Source: UBA11524 sp964383815 (GTDB lineage Bacteria > Bacillota > Clostridia > Christensenellales > Aristaeellaceae). From it: a stretch of 64,000 nucleotides of DNA. Position 1 is the first letter of the stretch. Each line of letters starts with the position of its first letter. Of the stretch, positions 1 through 6,865 are shown piece after piece. The position numbers and the translations under genes are program-made. The DNA lies in the NCBI GenBank assembly GCA_964383815.1, contig CAYLIC010000004.1, positions 1 to 64,000 of the forward strand, written 5' to 3'. The notes beneath the pieces were generated by a model. That model worked only from the letters and a program-made list of their open reading frames with translations, made no database searches and had not been told where the DNA came from.

Positions 1-20
1 AGTGACGGAGCGCAATTCCT

Positions 21-47
21 CGAAAAAGTGGCTCTGCCACTTTTTCG
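21..47. terminator. Perfect 12-bp inverted repeat beyond mnmE
   Basis: The arms CGAAAAAGTGGC and GCCACTTTTTCG are perfect and separated by three bases. The A/T runs at each end would give a U-tract in either direction. It lies behind a second hairpin at 56-81, so it may end the mnmE transcript or one arriving from the left of the window. Confidence 0.6.
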
Positions 48-55
48 ACACGCAA

Positions 56-81
56 TTGCCTGGGAAATGATTCCCAGGCAA
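56..81 (-). terminator. Hairpin directly after mnmE
   Basis: The arms TTGCCTGGGAA and TTCCCAGGCAA form a perfect 11-bp stem with an ATGA loop, five bases after the mnmE stop codon on the minus strand. The U-rich tail is short. It is the first of two hairpins that together probably stop transcription. Confidence 0.55.
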
Positions 82-85
82 ATTT

Positions 86-1429
86 TCATTTCCCCACGCA
101 GAACTGGCTGAACACCCTGTCCAGCAGCTTTTCCTCCACCTGGTCGCCGGTGATTTCGCTCAGCGCCAGCTGGGCGGCCTGCAGGTCAATGGTGGCAAAG
201 TCAACAGCCATATCCAGTGCGCCGGCGGCCTGGCGCAGGTGGGCAGCGGCCCGGCGTGCGGCCTCCAGGTGACGGGGTTGGGTCAGGGTCAGGTGGTCGC
301 TGACGGCGGCCTGCTGGCACAGGTAGCTTTTCAGCGGTGCCAGGGTGCCGGGCTGGCGGGCGGACAGGGTGATTACCGGTGCGCCGGGCAGCAGGGATGC
401 GGCGGCGTCTGCCGTCAGCGCGGCGGGCAGGTCGGCCTTGTTCAGCACCAGGGCGGCGTTCAGGCCGCGGAGCTTCTCCAGCAGGGTGCTATCTTCATCG
501 GTCAGCGGCTGGCTGGCATCCAGCACCAGCAGCACCGCGTCTGCCTGGCGGATGGCACGCTCGGCCCGGGCCACGCCCAGCTGTTCCACCGGGTCGTCCG
601 TTGTGCGGAGGCCAGCGGTGTCCATCAGGTGGATGATGCTGCCGCAAAGGCTCACATCCCCGGTAATCATGTCCCTTGTGGTGCCGGGAATGGGGGTCAC
701 AATGGCCCGCTCCTCACCCAAAAGCGCGTTCAGCAGGCTGCTCTTGCCCACGTTGGGCCTGCCGCAAAGGGCCACCGTCAGTCCAGAGGTGACAATGCGG
801 GCAGCGCGCTCGTTACAGGCGGCGTCCAGGCTGTCCGCCAGGGTCAAAATGCGCGGCGCAAGGCCACTGGCGGCTTCCTCCTCGGTGATTTCCTCCGGGT
901 AGTCAATGCAGGCGGCGGCACCGGCCTGAATGTCATATAGCTCGTCCGCTACCTGGCGGATGAAGGCGGATGCGCCGCCCTGCAGCTGGTGTATGGCAGC
1001 CTGATGAGCCTTGTCACCCTGGGCGGCGATGAGCGCCATTACGGCCTCGGCCTGGCTTAGGTCAATGCGCCCGTTCAGGAAGGCACGGCGGGTGAACTCC
1101 CCGGGCTCCGCCAGCCGTGCACCGGAATCCAAGCACAGGGACAGCACCCGCTGGCAGGTGTAGCCGCCGCCGTGGAGCTGCAGCTCCGCCACGTTTTCCC
1201 GGGTGTAGCTGCGGGGCGCACGCATGATGACCCCCATGCACTCGTCCACCGTTTCGCCGCCGTCCAGCACATGACCGTAGGTCAGCATATGGGAGGTCAG
1301 CGGCGCGGCCTTCGCCGGGCGGAAAACCCGGCGCAGAATCTCCTCCGCTTCCGGGCCGGAAAGCCGCACAATGCTCACGCCACCTTGTCCGGGTGCCGTG
1401 GCAATGGCGGCGATGGTATCGTTGGTCAA
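86..1429 (-). CDS. mnmE: tRNA uridine-5-carboxymethylaminomethyl modification GTPase MnmE
   Basis: MnmE works with MnmG to add the (carboxymethyl)aminomethyl group to U34 of certain tRNAs. Visible features are the N-terminal formyl-THF-binding domain (TIAAIATAPGQGGVSIVRLSG), a G domain with P-loop GRPNVGKSS, the TTRD switch, DTAG and NKAD motifs, and the family's C-terminal FCVGK ending, whose cysteine is catalytic. I chose the TTG at 1429 rather than the in-frame ATG at 1456, because a GGAGGAGG Shine-Dalgarno sits about eight bases before the TTG and the family normally begins close to this point. The TTG overlaps the TGA of the upstream phosphoesterase (TTGA), so translation is probably coupled. 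The 447-residue length is normal. Confidence 0.96.
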   Translation of the reverse strand: MTNDTIAAIATAPGQGGVSIVRLSGPEAEEILRRVFRPAKAAPLTSHMLTYGHVLDGGETVDECMGVIMRAPRSYTRENVAELQLHGGGYTCQRVLSLCLDSGARLAEPGEFTRRAFLNGRIDLSQAEAVMALIAAQGDKAHQAAIHQLQGGASAFIRQVADELYDIQAGAAACIDYPEEITEEEAASGLAPRILTLADSLDAACNERAARIVTSGLTVALCGRPNVGKSSLLNALLGEERAIVTPIPGTTRDMITGDVSLCGSIIHLMDTAGLRTTDDPVEQLGVARAERAIRQADAVLLVLDASQPLTDEDSTLLEKLRGLNAALVLNKADLPAALTADAAASLLPGAPVITLSARQPGTLAPLKSYLCQQAAVSDHLTLTQPRHLEAARRAAAHLRQAAGALDMAVDFATIDLQAAQLALSEITGDQVEEKLLDRVFSQFCVGK

Positions 1430-2262
1430 AACAGTTCCTCCTCCAGGTGCTTCCAATATTGGGAAGTGAGCACGGGTTCAAGCCAGGGCCAGGCGCTGTC
1501 GGCCTTGTGCCAGGTGGCAGGGTCAGCCGCATCCCCCATGGTGGAGATAAAGCGCACAAGCTTCAGCGTAGCCTGGTATTCCCCGGTCAGCATGGTGTGG
1601 AGAACAATGCGGGCCATTTCCGGCGCGGCGGCAGCGCAGCCGCTTTCAATGAACGCCCGCTTCAGGACGGTGGTGTCATAGGCTGCTGCGTGGCGGGTCA
1701 GGTGGATGGTGCCATTCTGCTCCTCCATAACCACAAAGGGTGCGCAGCCACCTTTACCGTCCTCCAGCATGCCCAGGGAGCCGGGATTGCAGGCAATCCG
1801 CCCGTTGTGCTCCACCAGCCAGGGAGCGTGGTTGTGCCCGGAAAACAGGTGGGTGACATGGGCGGGCAGGCTGTCCAGCAGGGCAGGGATCTGGTCTGGA
1901 TAAATCAGGTGAAAGGGGTCGCTGGGTGTGCCGTGGGTAAACAGCTTGCTGCCTTCTGCATAATCCATGGGAAAGCTGATGTCCAGACCGTGCAGCTGCC
2001 GGTGCGTCCACCGCTGGATGGCCCAGTTGTACCCGGCAAACTCCGGTGCATTAACCCGCAGCAGGCGGGCTTCATGGTTGCCCAGCAGCATGATGGCGTT
2101 CATCTCCAGGAGCCGGAGAAGCACCTGGCGAGGCTGCGGACCAAAGTTCACCTGATCCCCCAGGGAAATGACCCGCTGGCAGCTTTGCGCCTCTGGTGTG
2201 GCCAGCACGGCCTCCAGGGCGGGAAGATTGCCGTGAATGTCAGCGATAATCAGCGTTCGCAT
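1426..2262 (-). CDS. Calcineurin-like metallophosphoesterase
   Basis: A 278-residue protein that opens with the metallophosphatase motifs: IADIHGN near residue 8 (D-x-H), a GDQVNFGP segment near residue 36 (GDxV/x) and LLGNHEARL near residue 62 (GNHE). A later GTPSD segment and FSGHNHAPW (GHxH) near residue 147 complete the two-metal site. It matches the YfcE/Icc-like family that acts on phosphodiesters or phosphomonoesters; the substrate cannot be read from sequence. It sits between a small membrane protein and mnmE and shares a TTGA overlap with mnmE, so the three are probably on one transcript. Confidence 0.85.
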   Translation of the reverse strand: MRTLIIADIHGNLPALEAVLATPEAQSCQRVISLGDQVNFGPQPRQVLLRLLEMNAIMLLGNHEARLLRVNAPEFAGYNWAIQRWTHRQLHGLDISFPMDYAEGSKLFTHGTPSDPFHLIYPDQIPALLDSLPAHVTHLFSGHNHAPWLVEHNGRIACNPGSLGMLEDGKGGCAPFVVMEEQNGTIHLTRHAAAYDTTVLKRAFIESGCAAAAPEMARIVLHTMLTGEYQATLKLVRFISTMGDAADPATWHKADSAWPWLEPVLTSQYWKHLEEELF

Positions 2263-2271
2263 GGTTTCTCC

Positions 2272-2751
2272 TTAATCACGGCTGCCGGAAAGGTAATCTG
2301 CACGGAGCATGCTGTCCTTGTAATCGGTGGTGATGGTGTACTCGTAATAAGTGATTTTCTCGCCGGTGGCAAGCGTGTCCGTCCGGGTGCGGAAGGCATA
2401 GCGTGCGCCATCCCGCAGGAGGGGGAGCTCCACCGCCACGGCCTGGGCCAGGGCGTACAGGTACTGGGGCTGCATGGGGTCGATGTCGTGCTTGTCGAAG
2501 GTGTAGTTCAGGGCCTGGCCTGCGGGCTTGTACAGGCGGATGTACACGCCATCCGTCCGCAGGGTGACGCTTTCCACGCATTGCTCCCGGCAGCGGATTA
2601 GCAAAGGGTACAGGTGACCGTATAGCTGGGAGGCGCGCACCCGGCGCACCAGTGCCTCCTGGGCCCGGCGGCGGCGGATGATGCCTGCCAGCCCGGCAGC
2701 ACACAACAGGCAGACAAGAATCACCAGGGCAATCAGCAAAGGTGTGCTCAT
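2272..2751 (-). CDS. Single-pass membrane protein of unknown function
   Basis: 159 residues. An N-terminal hydrophobic helix (residues 4-26, STPLLIALVILVCLLCAAGL) is followed by a basic stop-transfer sequence (RRRRAQ) and a soluble domain of about 130 residues rich in Tyr and Arg. This suggests a membrane-anchored cytoplasmic domain. The ATG overlaps the TGA of leuA (ATGA), which fixes the start and implies coupled translation. I do not recognise the family. Its position between leuA and a phosphoesterase gives no clear functional clue. Confidence 0.75.
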   Translation of the reverse strand: MSTPLLIALVILVCLLCAAGLAGIIRRRRAQEALVRRVRASQLYGHLYPLLIRCREQCVESVTLRTDGVYIRLYKPAGQALNYTFDKHDIDPMQPQYLYALAQAVAVELPLLRDGARYAFRTRTDTLATGEKITYYEYTITTDYKDSMLRADYLSGSRD

Positions 2752-4289
2752 GGCTGCACCTCGCTGGATTCCTCGGCCTCCCGGTGGGCAATGAGCCTGT
2801 TGACCGCGTTCAGGTAGGCCAGGCAGCTGGCCTCCAGCACGTCGGTGGAAACGCCCCGGCCCAGCATGCTCTCCGCCCCGAGGGACACCCGGACGGTAAC
2901 CTCGCCCAGGGCGTCCTGGCCCTCGGTAACGGCCTTGATGTTGTAGCTTTCCAGGGAACAATGCAGGCCGGTGATGGCGTCCACCGCGTTGAAGCAGGCC
3001 TCCACAGGCCCCACGCCCCAGGCAGCCCGGGTGGTGGTTTCGCCGTTCTTTTCCACGGTAACGGTGGCAGTGGGCGTCATTTTGTTTCCGGCGAAAATCT
3101 GGAAGGCGGAAAGGCGGTAGGCGGCTTGCGGGGTCAGCCGGGACTCCCGCAGAATGGCCAGCACATCCCTGTCGGTAATCTCCTTTTTCCTGTCCGCCAG
3201 CTCCTTGAAGCGGGCAAAGGCGGCTTGCAGGGCTTCTCCCTCCAGGGCGTAGCCAAGCTGGTGCGCCCTGTCCGCCAGCGCGTGACTGCCGGACAGCTTG
3301 CCCAGGGACAGGCTCTGCTGGGGGATGCCCAGATCCTCCGGCTTCATGACCTCGTAGGTCTCCCGGTTGGCCAGCACGCCGTGCTGGTGGATGCCGCTCT
3401 GGTGCTGGAAGGCATTGGCGCCCACCACGGGCTTGTTGGGTGCAGGCTCGATGCCGGAAAGGTTGGCAATCATCCGGGAAACCTTGTACAAGCCCCTGGT
3501 ATTGATGCCCGTGTCACAGCCGTAATAGCCGCGCCGGGTGCGCAGACCCATAACGATTTCCTCCATGGGTGCGTTGCCTGCCCGCTCGCCCAGGCCGTTG
3601 ACGGTGCACTCCACCTGCCGGGCGCCGCAGCGCACACCCTCCAGGGATGTGGCAACGCCCAGGCCCAGGTCGTTATGGCAATGGACGGAAAGGGTTACGC
3701 CGTCGGCACCGGGTACCTTTTCCAGCACATCCCGGAACATCTGTCCATATTCATCCACGGCGGCATAGCCCACGGTGTCCGGCAGGTTGATGGTGGTGGC
3801 GCCGGCGCGGATGGCACCCTCCACCACGCGGTAGAGGAAGTCCCGCTCGGTGCGGGTGGCGTCCTCGCAGGAGAACTCCACGTCATCGCACAGGTTCCGG
3901 GCCAGGGTGACGCAGCGGATGGCGGACTGGTACACATCCTCCGGGGACATGCGCAGCTTGGCTGCCATATGAATGGGACTGGTGGCGATGAACACATGGA
4001 TGCGCTTGAGGGCGGCGGCCTCCAGGGCCTGGCTGGCAGCCTCGATGTCCTCCGCCACGCACCGGGCCAGGGAGCAGACCCGGGCCTGCCTCACCACCTG
4101 GCTGATGGCGCGGATGGCCTTGAAATCCCCTTTGGAGGAGGCAGCAAAGCCAGCCTCAATCACGTCCACGCCCATGGCCTCCAGGGCGCGGGCAATCTCC
4201 ACCTTTTCAGCCCGGTGGAAGGATACGCCCGGGGTCTGCTCCCCATCCCGGAGCGTTGTGTCGAAAAGAATAACCCGATCAGCCGCCAT
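2748..4289 (-). CDS. leuA: 2-isopropylmalate synthase
   Basis: This enzyme condenses acetyl-CoA with 2-oxoisovalerate in the first committed step of leucine synthesis. The N-terminal catalytic TIM barrel begins with LFDTTLRDGEQTPGVSF (metal and substrate contacts), the barrel carries SVHCHNDLGLG with the metal-binding HxH, and GLGERAGNAP is also conserved. Residues from about 390 form the regulatory LeuA dimer domain (TPTATVTVEKNGETTT, WGVGPVEACFNAV) that binds leucine for feedback inhibition. The 513-residue length is typical. The RBS AAAGGAGG lies just before the ATG. The other leu genes are not in the window. A short leader with a terminator-like hairpin precedes it. Confidence 0.95.
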   Translation of the reverse strand: MAADRVILFDTTLRDGEQTPGVSFHRAEKVEIARALEAMGVDVIEAGFAASSKGDFKAIRAISQVVRQARVCSLARCVAEDIEAASQALEAAALKRIHVFIATSPIHMAAKLRMSPEDVYQSAIRCVTLARNLCDDVEFSCEDATRTERDFLYRVVEGAIRAGATTINLPDTVGYAAVDEYGQMFRDVLEKVPGADGVTLSVHCHNDLGLGVATSLEGVRCGARQVECTVNGLGERAGNAPMEEIVMGLRTRRGYYGCDTGINTRGLYKVSRMIANLSGIEPAPNKPVVGANAFQHQSGIHQHGVLANRETYEVMKPEDLGIPQQSLSLGKLSGSHALADRAHQLGYALEGEALQAAFARFKELADRKKEITDRDVLAILRESRLTPQAAYRLSAFQIFAGNKMTPTATVTVEKNGETTTRAAWGVGPVEACFNAVDAITGLHCSLESYNIKAVTEGQDALGEVTVRVSLGAESMLGRGVSTDVLEASCLAYLNAVNRLIAHREAEESSEVQP

Positions 4290-4311
4290 ACAGCCGCCTC
4301 CTTTGGAAAAG

Positions 4312-4340
4312 AAAAACCCCGGCAGACAGCGCTGCGGGGC
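4312..4340 (-). terminator. Terminator-like attenuator in the leuA leader
   Basis: On the minus strand, CCCCG-CAG and CTG-C-CGGGG form a GC-rich stem with one bulge, followed by TTTTTC. It lies only about 20 bases before the leuA ATG and well downstream of the promoter at 4392-4420, so it would stop transcription inside the leader unless an alternative structure forms. This is the usual geometry of attenuation control. Confidence 0.6.
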
Positions 4341-4385
4341 TTATCGCATTCGTGCAATGCGGTGGTTATGCGAGGATACCCACAT
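4341..4385 (-). other. Possible 14-codon leaderless leader peptide before leuA
   Basis: An ATG at 4385 falls about seven bases after the -10 box, that is, at the expected transcription start. It opens a 14-codon frame (MWVSSHNHRIARMR) whose TAA ends right at the base of the terminator-like stem. There are no leucine codons, so classical leucine attenuation is not supported, and the frame could be chance. The layout is nevertheless that of a leader peptide feeding an attenuator. Confidence 0.3.
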
Positions 4386-4391
4386 GTGCGT

Positions 4392-4420
4392 ATGATAGCA
4401 GTGCGGGCGAAAAATGTCAA
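4392..4420 (-). promoter_or_regulatory. Sigma-A promoter of leuA
   Basis: On the minus strand a perfect TTGACA (4420-4415) is separated by 17 bases from TATCAT (4397-4392). The predicted start is near 4385, giving a leader of about 95 bases. That is too short for a T-box, and no T-box core motif is seen. Confidence 0.8.
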
Positions 4421-4437
4421 GGGCTGACGAATTGCGT

Positions 4438-5082
4438 TTACCTGAATGTGGAAATGCCGAAGCTGTTCACCATGCCGTCCAGCCGGGTGCCATGCTTGCA
4501 CAGGGGGCAATCGGTGGAGGGACAGCTTTCGTACTCGGGCAGGTGATCCTTTTTGGTGAAGATGCTCACAATGGGGAAGCCTTCGCAGCTGTCCATGCAG
4601 GAGAAGATGGCGCACACGCCTGCGGGCTTACCGCTGTAATAGCGGATGGCCTCCAGGGCGGCCTGCACGGTGTATCCCGTGGTAACGGAGGCCGCCAGCA
4701 CCAGCACATGCTTGCCCACAATCATGGGGGCGATGTTGTCCCGGAAAATCAGCTGGCTGCCGGAGGTATGCTCGGGGGTCACAACATAAATGGTGCGGTG
4801 AGCGTTCATGTTGGAATAGCCCGCCCGGGTCAGGTCGTTGGCCATGCAGGCGCCAATCACCTCAGTACCGTCCAGGCAGAGGATGGTGTCCACCACCGCA
4901 GAGGCCCGGAAGCCTGCACACAGGGCGGCAGCAGCCTCGCTGGCCTCGGACAGGCGATGCTTGGTCATGGTCAGGTCGATATAATAGTTGATATGGCTGT
5001 GGCTGGTGGCAAAGTGCCCCTTCGCCAGGCGCAGGCGGACGTTGCTGGAGGTGTTGGGAAGGTCGAAAAGCTGAATGGCCAC
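4438..5082 (-). CDS. Orotate-phosphoribosyltransferase-like protein
   Basis: 214 residues. The fold resembles type I phosphoribosyltransferases such as PyrE: an N-terminal hood, an ATDTILCLDGTEVIGA-like segment and a PRPP-loop region HVLVLAASVTTGYTV. Authentic OPRTs have an acidic pair (DD) just before TTG; here it reads AAS, so PRPP catalysis may be altered or lost. The C-terminus has paired cysteines (SCPSTDCPLCKHG), possibly a metal site not found in ordinary PyrE. It stands alone, not with other pyr genes. It could be a nucleotide-sensing or salvage relative; I would not name it pyrE. Confidence 0.65.
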   Translation of the reverse strand: MAIQLFDLPNTSSNVRLRLAKGHFATSHSHINYYIDLTMTKHRLSEASEAAAALCAGFRASAVVDTILCLDGTEVIGACMANDLTRAGYSNMNAHRTIYVVTPEHTSGSQLIFRDNIAPMIVGKHVLVLAASVTTGYTVQAALEAIRYYSGKPAGVCAIFSCMDSCEGFPIVSIFTKKDHLPEYESCPSTDCPLCKHGTRLDGMVNSFGISTFR

Positions 5083-5192
5083 AATACATCGCTCCTCATG
5101 ATGAAATTGGATAACGCTGGCTGGTGTTTTCCATTATACATGAGTGATGGACGTTTGGCAAGAAAAAAGTGGAGAAAGTGGCAATGCAGGCT

Positions 5193-5393
5193 TCAGCCGG
5201 GCCGGTACTCCATAATGTCCTCCACCCGGCAGTTCAATATGCGGCAGAACATTTCAATCGTGTGGGTGCTGACGCTTTCGTTCCGCTTCAGCCGGGTGAT
5301 CTGCGCCGGGCTGACGCCATAGGTGTGGATGAGCGCATACTGGCTTACGCCCTTTGCGCGCATGGTGCTCCAAAGCCGGTCGTAGGTTATCAT
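5193..5393 (-). CDS. Small Cro/CI-type (XRE) DNA-binding regulator
   Basis: 66 residues made almost entirely of one helix-turn-helix domain: VSQYALIHTYGVSPAQITRLKRNESVSTHTIEMF. Clostridial relatives begin MI(S/T)YDRLW, which matches the ATG at 5393. An upstream in-frame GTG at 5402 is also possible, but GGTGAG upstream suits the ATG better. Being little more than one domain, it probably acts as a dimeric repressor. The region just upstream carries two imperfect palindromes (ACCG-N4-CGGT and TAACC-N6-GGTTA), which are natural candidates for its own operators. Confidence 0.82.
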   Translation of the reverse strand: MITYDRLWSTMRAKGVSQYALIHTYGVSPAQITRLKRNESVSTHTIEMFCRILNCRVEDIMEYRPG

Positions 5394-5423
5394 CAATCTC
5401 ACCCGTTTTTTTGCAAAGTTCTA

Positions 5424-5474
5424 TTGACACAATAACCGAATACGGTGTATATTGGTATTAACCAAAATCGGTTA
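5424..5474 (+). promoter_or_regulatory. Plus-strand promoter with two operator-like palindromes
   Basis: TTGACA at 5424-5429 and TATATT at 5448-5453 are 18 bases apart. ACCGAATACGGT (5435-5446) lies inside the spacer, and TAACC-AAAATC-GGTTA (5459-5474) lies just after the start site. The placement is that of repressor operators, presumably for the divergent XRE gene. No convincing gene follows on the plus strand. Confidence 0.5.
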
Positions 5475-5640
5475 TCAAGTCAAGGGTGGTTTCGAACTGA
5501 GTTTGCACGGAAGGTGCATGTTGACGGAATCAAGAATGTTCGGTTTGTTAGCAGCCGCCATTCACAGCCACCGCGTTCCGCTTCATCCGTACTAACGGCT
5601 GCCTCCACCTCCGGGGGAAAGATTCGTGCATGGCATGGGC

Positions 5641-5689
5641 AAAGGCTTCCCCTAGAGGGGAAGATGTCCCAAAGGGACTGATGAGGTGG
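5641..5689. repeat. Hairpin-forming intergenic repeat
   Basis: CTTCCCC-TAGA-GGGGAAG followed by GTCCC-AAA-GGGAC and then GACTGATGAGGTGG. From memory, elements of this shape (two short hairpins plus a TGATGAGGTGG tail) are scattered in intergenic regions of gut Clostridia. I found only one copy in this window. Confidence 0.5.
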
Positions 5690-5749
5690 ATGCTGCGGAC
5701 AAGTGTTGTCAAATGGATGAGGAATGATCAGCTCCTTCGACACGACAAT

Positions 5750-5777
5750 CACCCCCTGCGGCTTTCCGCAGGGGGTG
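5750..5777 (-). terminator. Strong hairpin after spo0A
   Basis: CACCCCCTGCGG and CCGCAGGGGGTG form a perfect 12-bp stem with a four-base loop, 15 bases beyond the spo0A stop codon. The U-tract is poor, so termination may be inefficient or the hairpin may protect the 3' end. Confidence 0.55.
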
Positions 5778-5792
5778 TTGCTGTGCTCCCGC

Positions 5793-6566
5793 TCACGCGC
5801 TCCTTTGTTCCAGCGCCAGCTTGTCCGCAATCATGGCGATGAACTCGCCGTTGGTGGGCTTGTCCTCCTTGGTGGCTACCTTGCAGCCAAAGGCTTTGTT
5901 CAGCGTGTCGATGCGCCCGCGGCTCCAGGCTACCTCGATGGCGTGGCGGATGGCTCGCTCCACCTTGCTGGCGGAGGTGTTGAAACGCTTGCCGATGCCC
6001 GGGTACAGCTCCTTGGTGATGCGGTTGATGATGTCCGGGTTCTCCACCACCATTTTCACGGCCTCACGCAGGAAGGAATAGCCTTTGATGTGCGCCGGGA
6101 TGCCGATGGTCAGGAACAGGCCTGCCAGCTTTTCATCCATGGTGGGCAGGTGGTTGGCGGCAAAGCGGGCGCTGTCCGGCAGCAGGGCACCCTGGCCGCA
6201 GGCCTCCCGGATGCGGGACACCAGGGCGGAGGTTTCAATGGGCTTCACCATATAATACCGGGCGCCCAGGTTTACCGCCCGCATAACAAAATCATCCCTG
6301 CCCAGGGCGGATACCACAATGAACTGCGGCGGCTTTTCCAGGCCCTGGCGCGCAATCTCCTCCATCAGGCTGTAGCCGTCCATCTGCGGCATGATAATGT
6401 CCAGCACCACCACATCCACCTGGGCCTTTCCCAGGCGCTCCAGGGCCTCCAGGCCGCTGGCGCATTCGGCGGTGACCTGCATACCCTCCTGCTGCTCGAT
6501 GGCGGCCTTCATGGCGCGGCGCAGCTCCGCGTTGTCATCCACCAGCATTACCTTCATATCTTCCAT
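5793..6566 (-). CDS. spo0A: Sporulation master response regulator Spo0A
   Basis: Spo0A is phosphorylated at entry to sporulation and then binds 0A boxes to switch on early spore genes. Residues 1-120 are a receiver domain: acidic pair D10/D11, phospho-acceptor D56 in VVVLDIIMPQMDGY, and K108 in MVKPIE. After a linker, residues from about 145 form the Spo0A C-terminal DNA-binding domain, with the recognition region KRFNTSASKVERAIRHAIEV and the sigma-A-contacting C-terminus. The 257-residue length fits the family. It marks the host as a spore-forming Firmicute. An RBS (GAAAGGAG) precedes the ATG. No adjacent spoIVB is visible, although that pair is common in clostridia. Confidence 0.97.
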   Translation of the reverse strand: MEDMKVMLVDDNAELRRAMKAAIEQQEGMQVTAECASGLEALERLGKAQVDVVVLDIIMPQMDGYSLMEEIARQGLEKPPQFIVVSALGRDDFVMRAVNLGARYYMVKPIETSALVSRIREACGQGALLPDSARFAANHLPTMDEKLAGLFLTIGIPAHIKGYSFLREAVKMVVENPDIINRITKELYPGIGKRFNTSASKVERAIRHAIEVAWSRGRIDTLNKAFGCKVATKEDKPTNGEFIAMIADKLALEQRSA

Positions 6567-6666
6567 GTGTTCCGGGCTCCTTTCATCGGTCCTCCATATT
6601 GCTTCTCTTTCGCGGGCAATCAGCCTTTTCTGCGCTGAAGGGCGCTTTTGCGGCTAATCCGGGTGC

Positions 6667-6695
6667 ATTATAGCATATACCTGCGGCGAAAAGGG
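6667..6695 (-). promoter_or_regulatory. Extended -10 promoter of spo0A
   Basis: On the minus strand TGC-TATAAT forms an extended -10; the -35 position (CCCTTT) is poor. About 80 bases further upstream lies TGTCGCAA, one mismatch from the 0A-box consensus, which would allow autoregulation. The gap to the divergent alr gene is about 300 bases and otherwise shows nothing. Confidence 0.45.
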
Positions 6696-6802
6696 AAAAA
6701 CGCGCAAAGTATCCAGTAAACGACATACGTTTCCATTCTTGTCACATATTTGCGACAGGCATCGACCGGATGACGGACTTTGCAAAAAGCATCCGGCGGT
6801 GG

Positions 6803-6831
6803 TTGTGCAAGGGAGAAAATCATGCTATAAT
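6803..6831 (+). promoter_or_regulatory. Sigma-A promoter of alr
   Basis: TTGTGC (6803-6808), a 17-base spacer, then a perfect TATAAT (6826-6831). The RBS GAGGCGAGGG and the alr ATG at 6866 follow. Confidence 0.7.
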
Positions 6832-6865
6832 GAAACAACTTCATTCAGCAAAGAGGCGAGGGAAC

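Larger units (their letters stand above)
5394..5749. other. Non-coding gap with orphan promoter and intergenic repeat
   Basis: About 360 bases between the XRE gene and spo0A, both on the minus strand. It holds a plus-strand promoter with operator-like palindromes (5424-5474) and a hairpin-forming intergenic repeat (5641-5689). Open frames here lack ribosome binding sites and plausible composition. I see no gene. Confidence 0.5.

Noticed and set aside
4312..4420. T-box riboswitch before leuA.
   Set aside because: The leader is only about 95 bases and lacks the T-box core sequence and specifier stem.
5480..5830. A 116-codon minus-strand frame between the XRE and spo0A genes.
   Set aside because: It translates the intergenic repeat and the spo0A terminator, and lacks an RBS.
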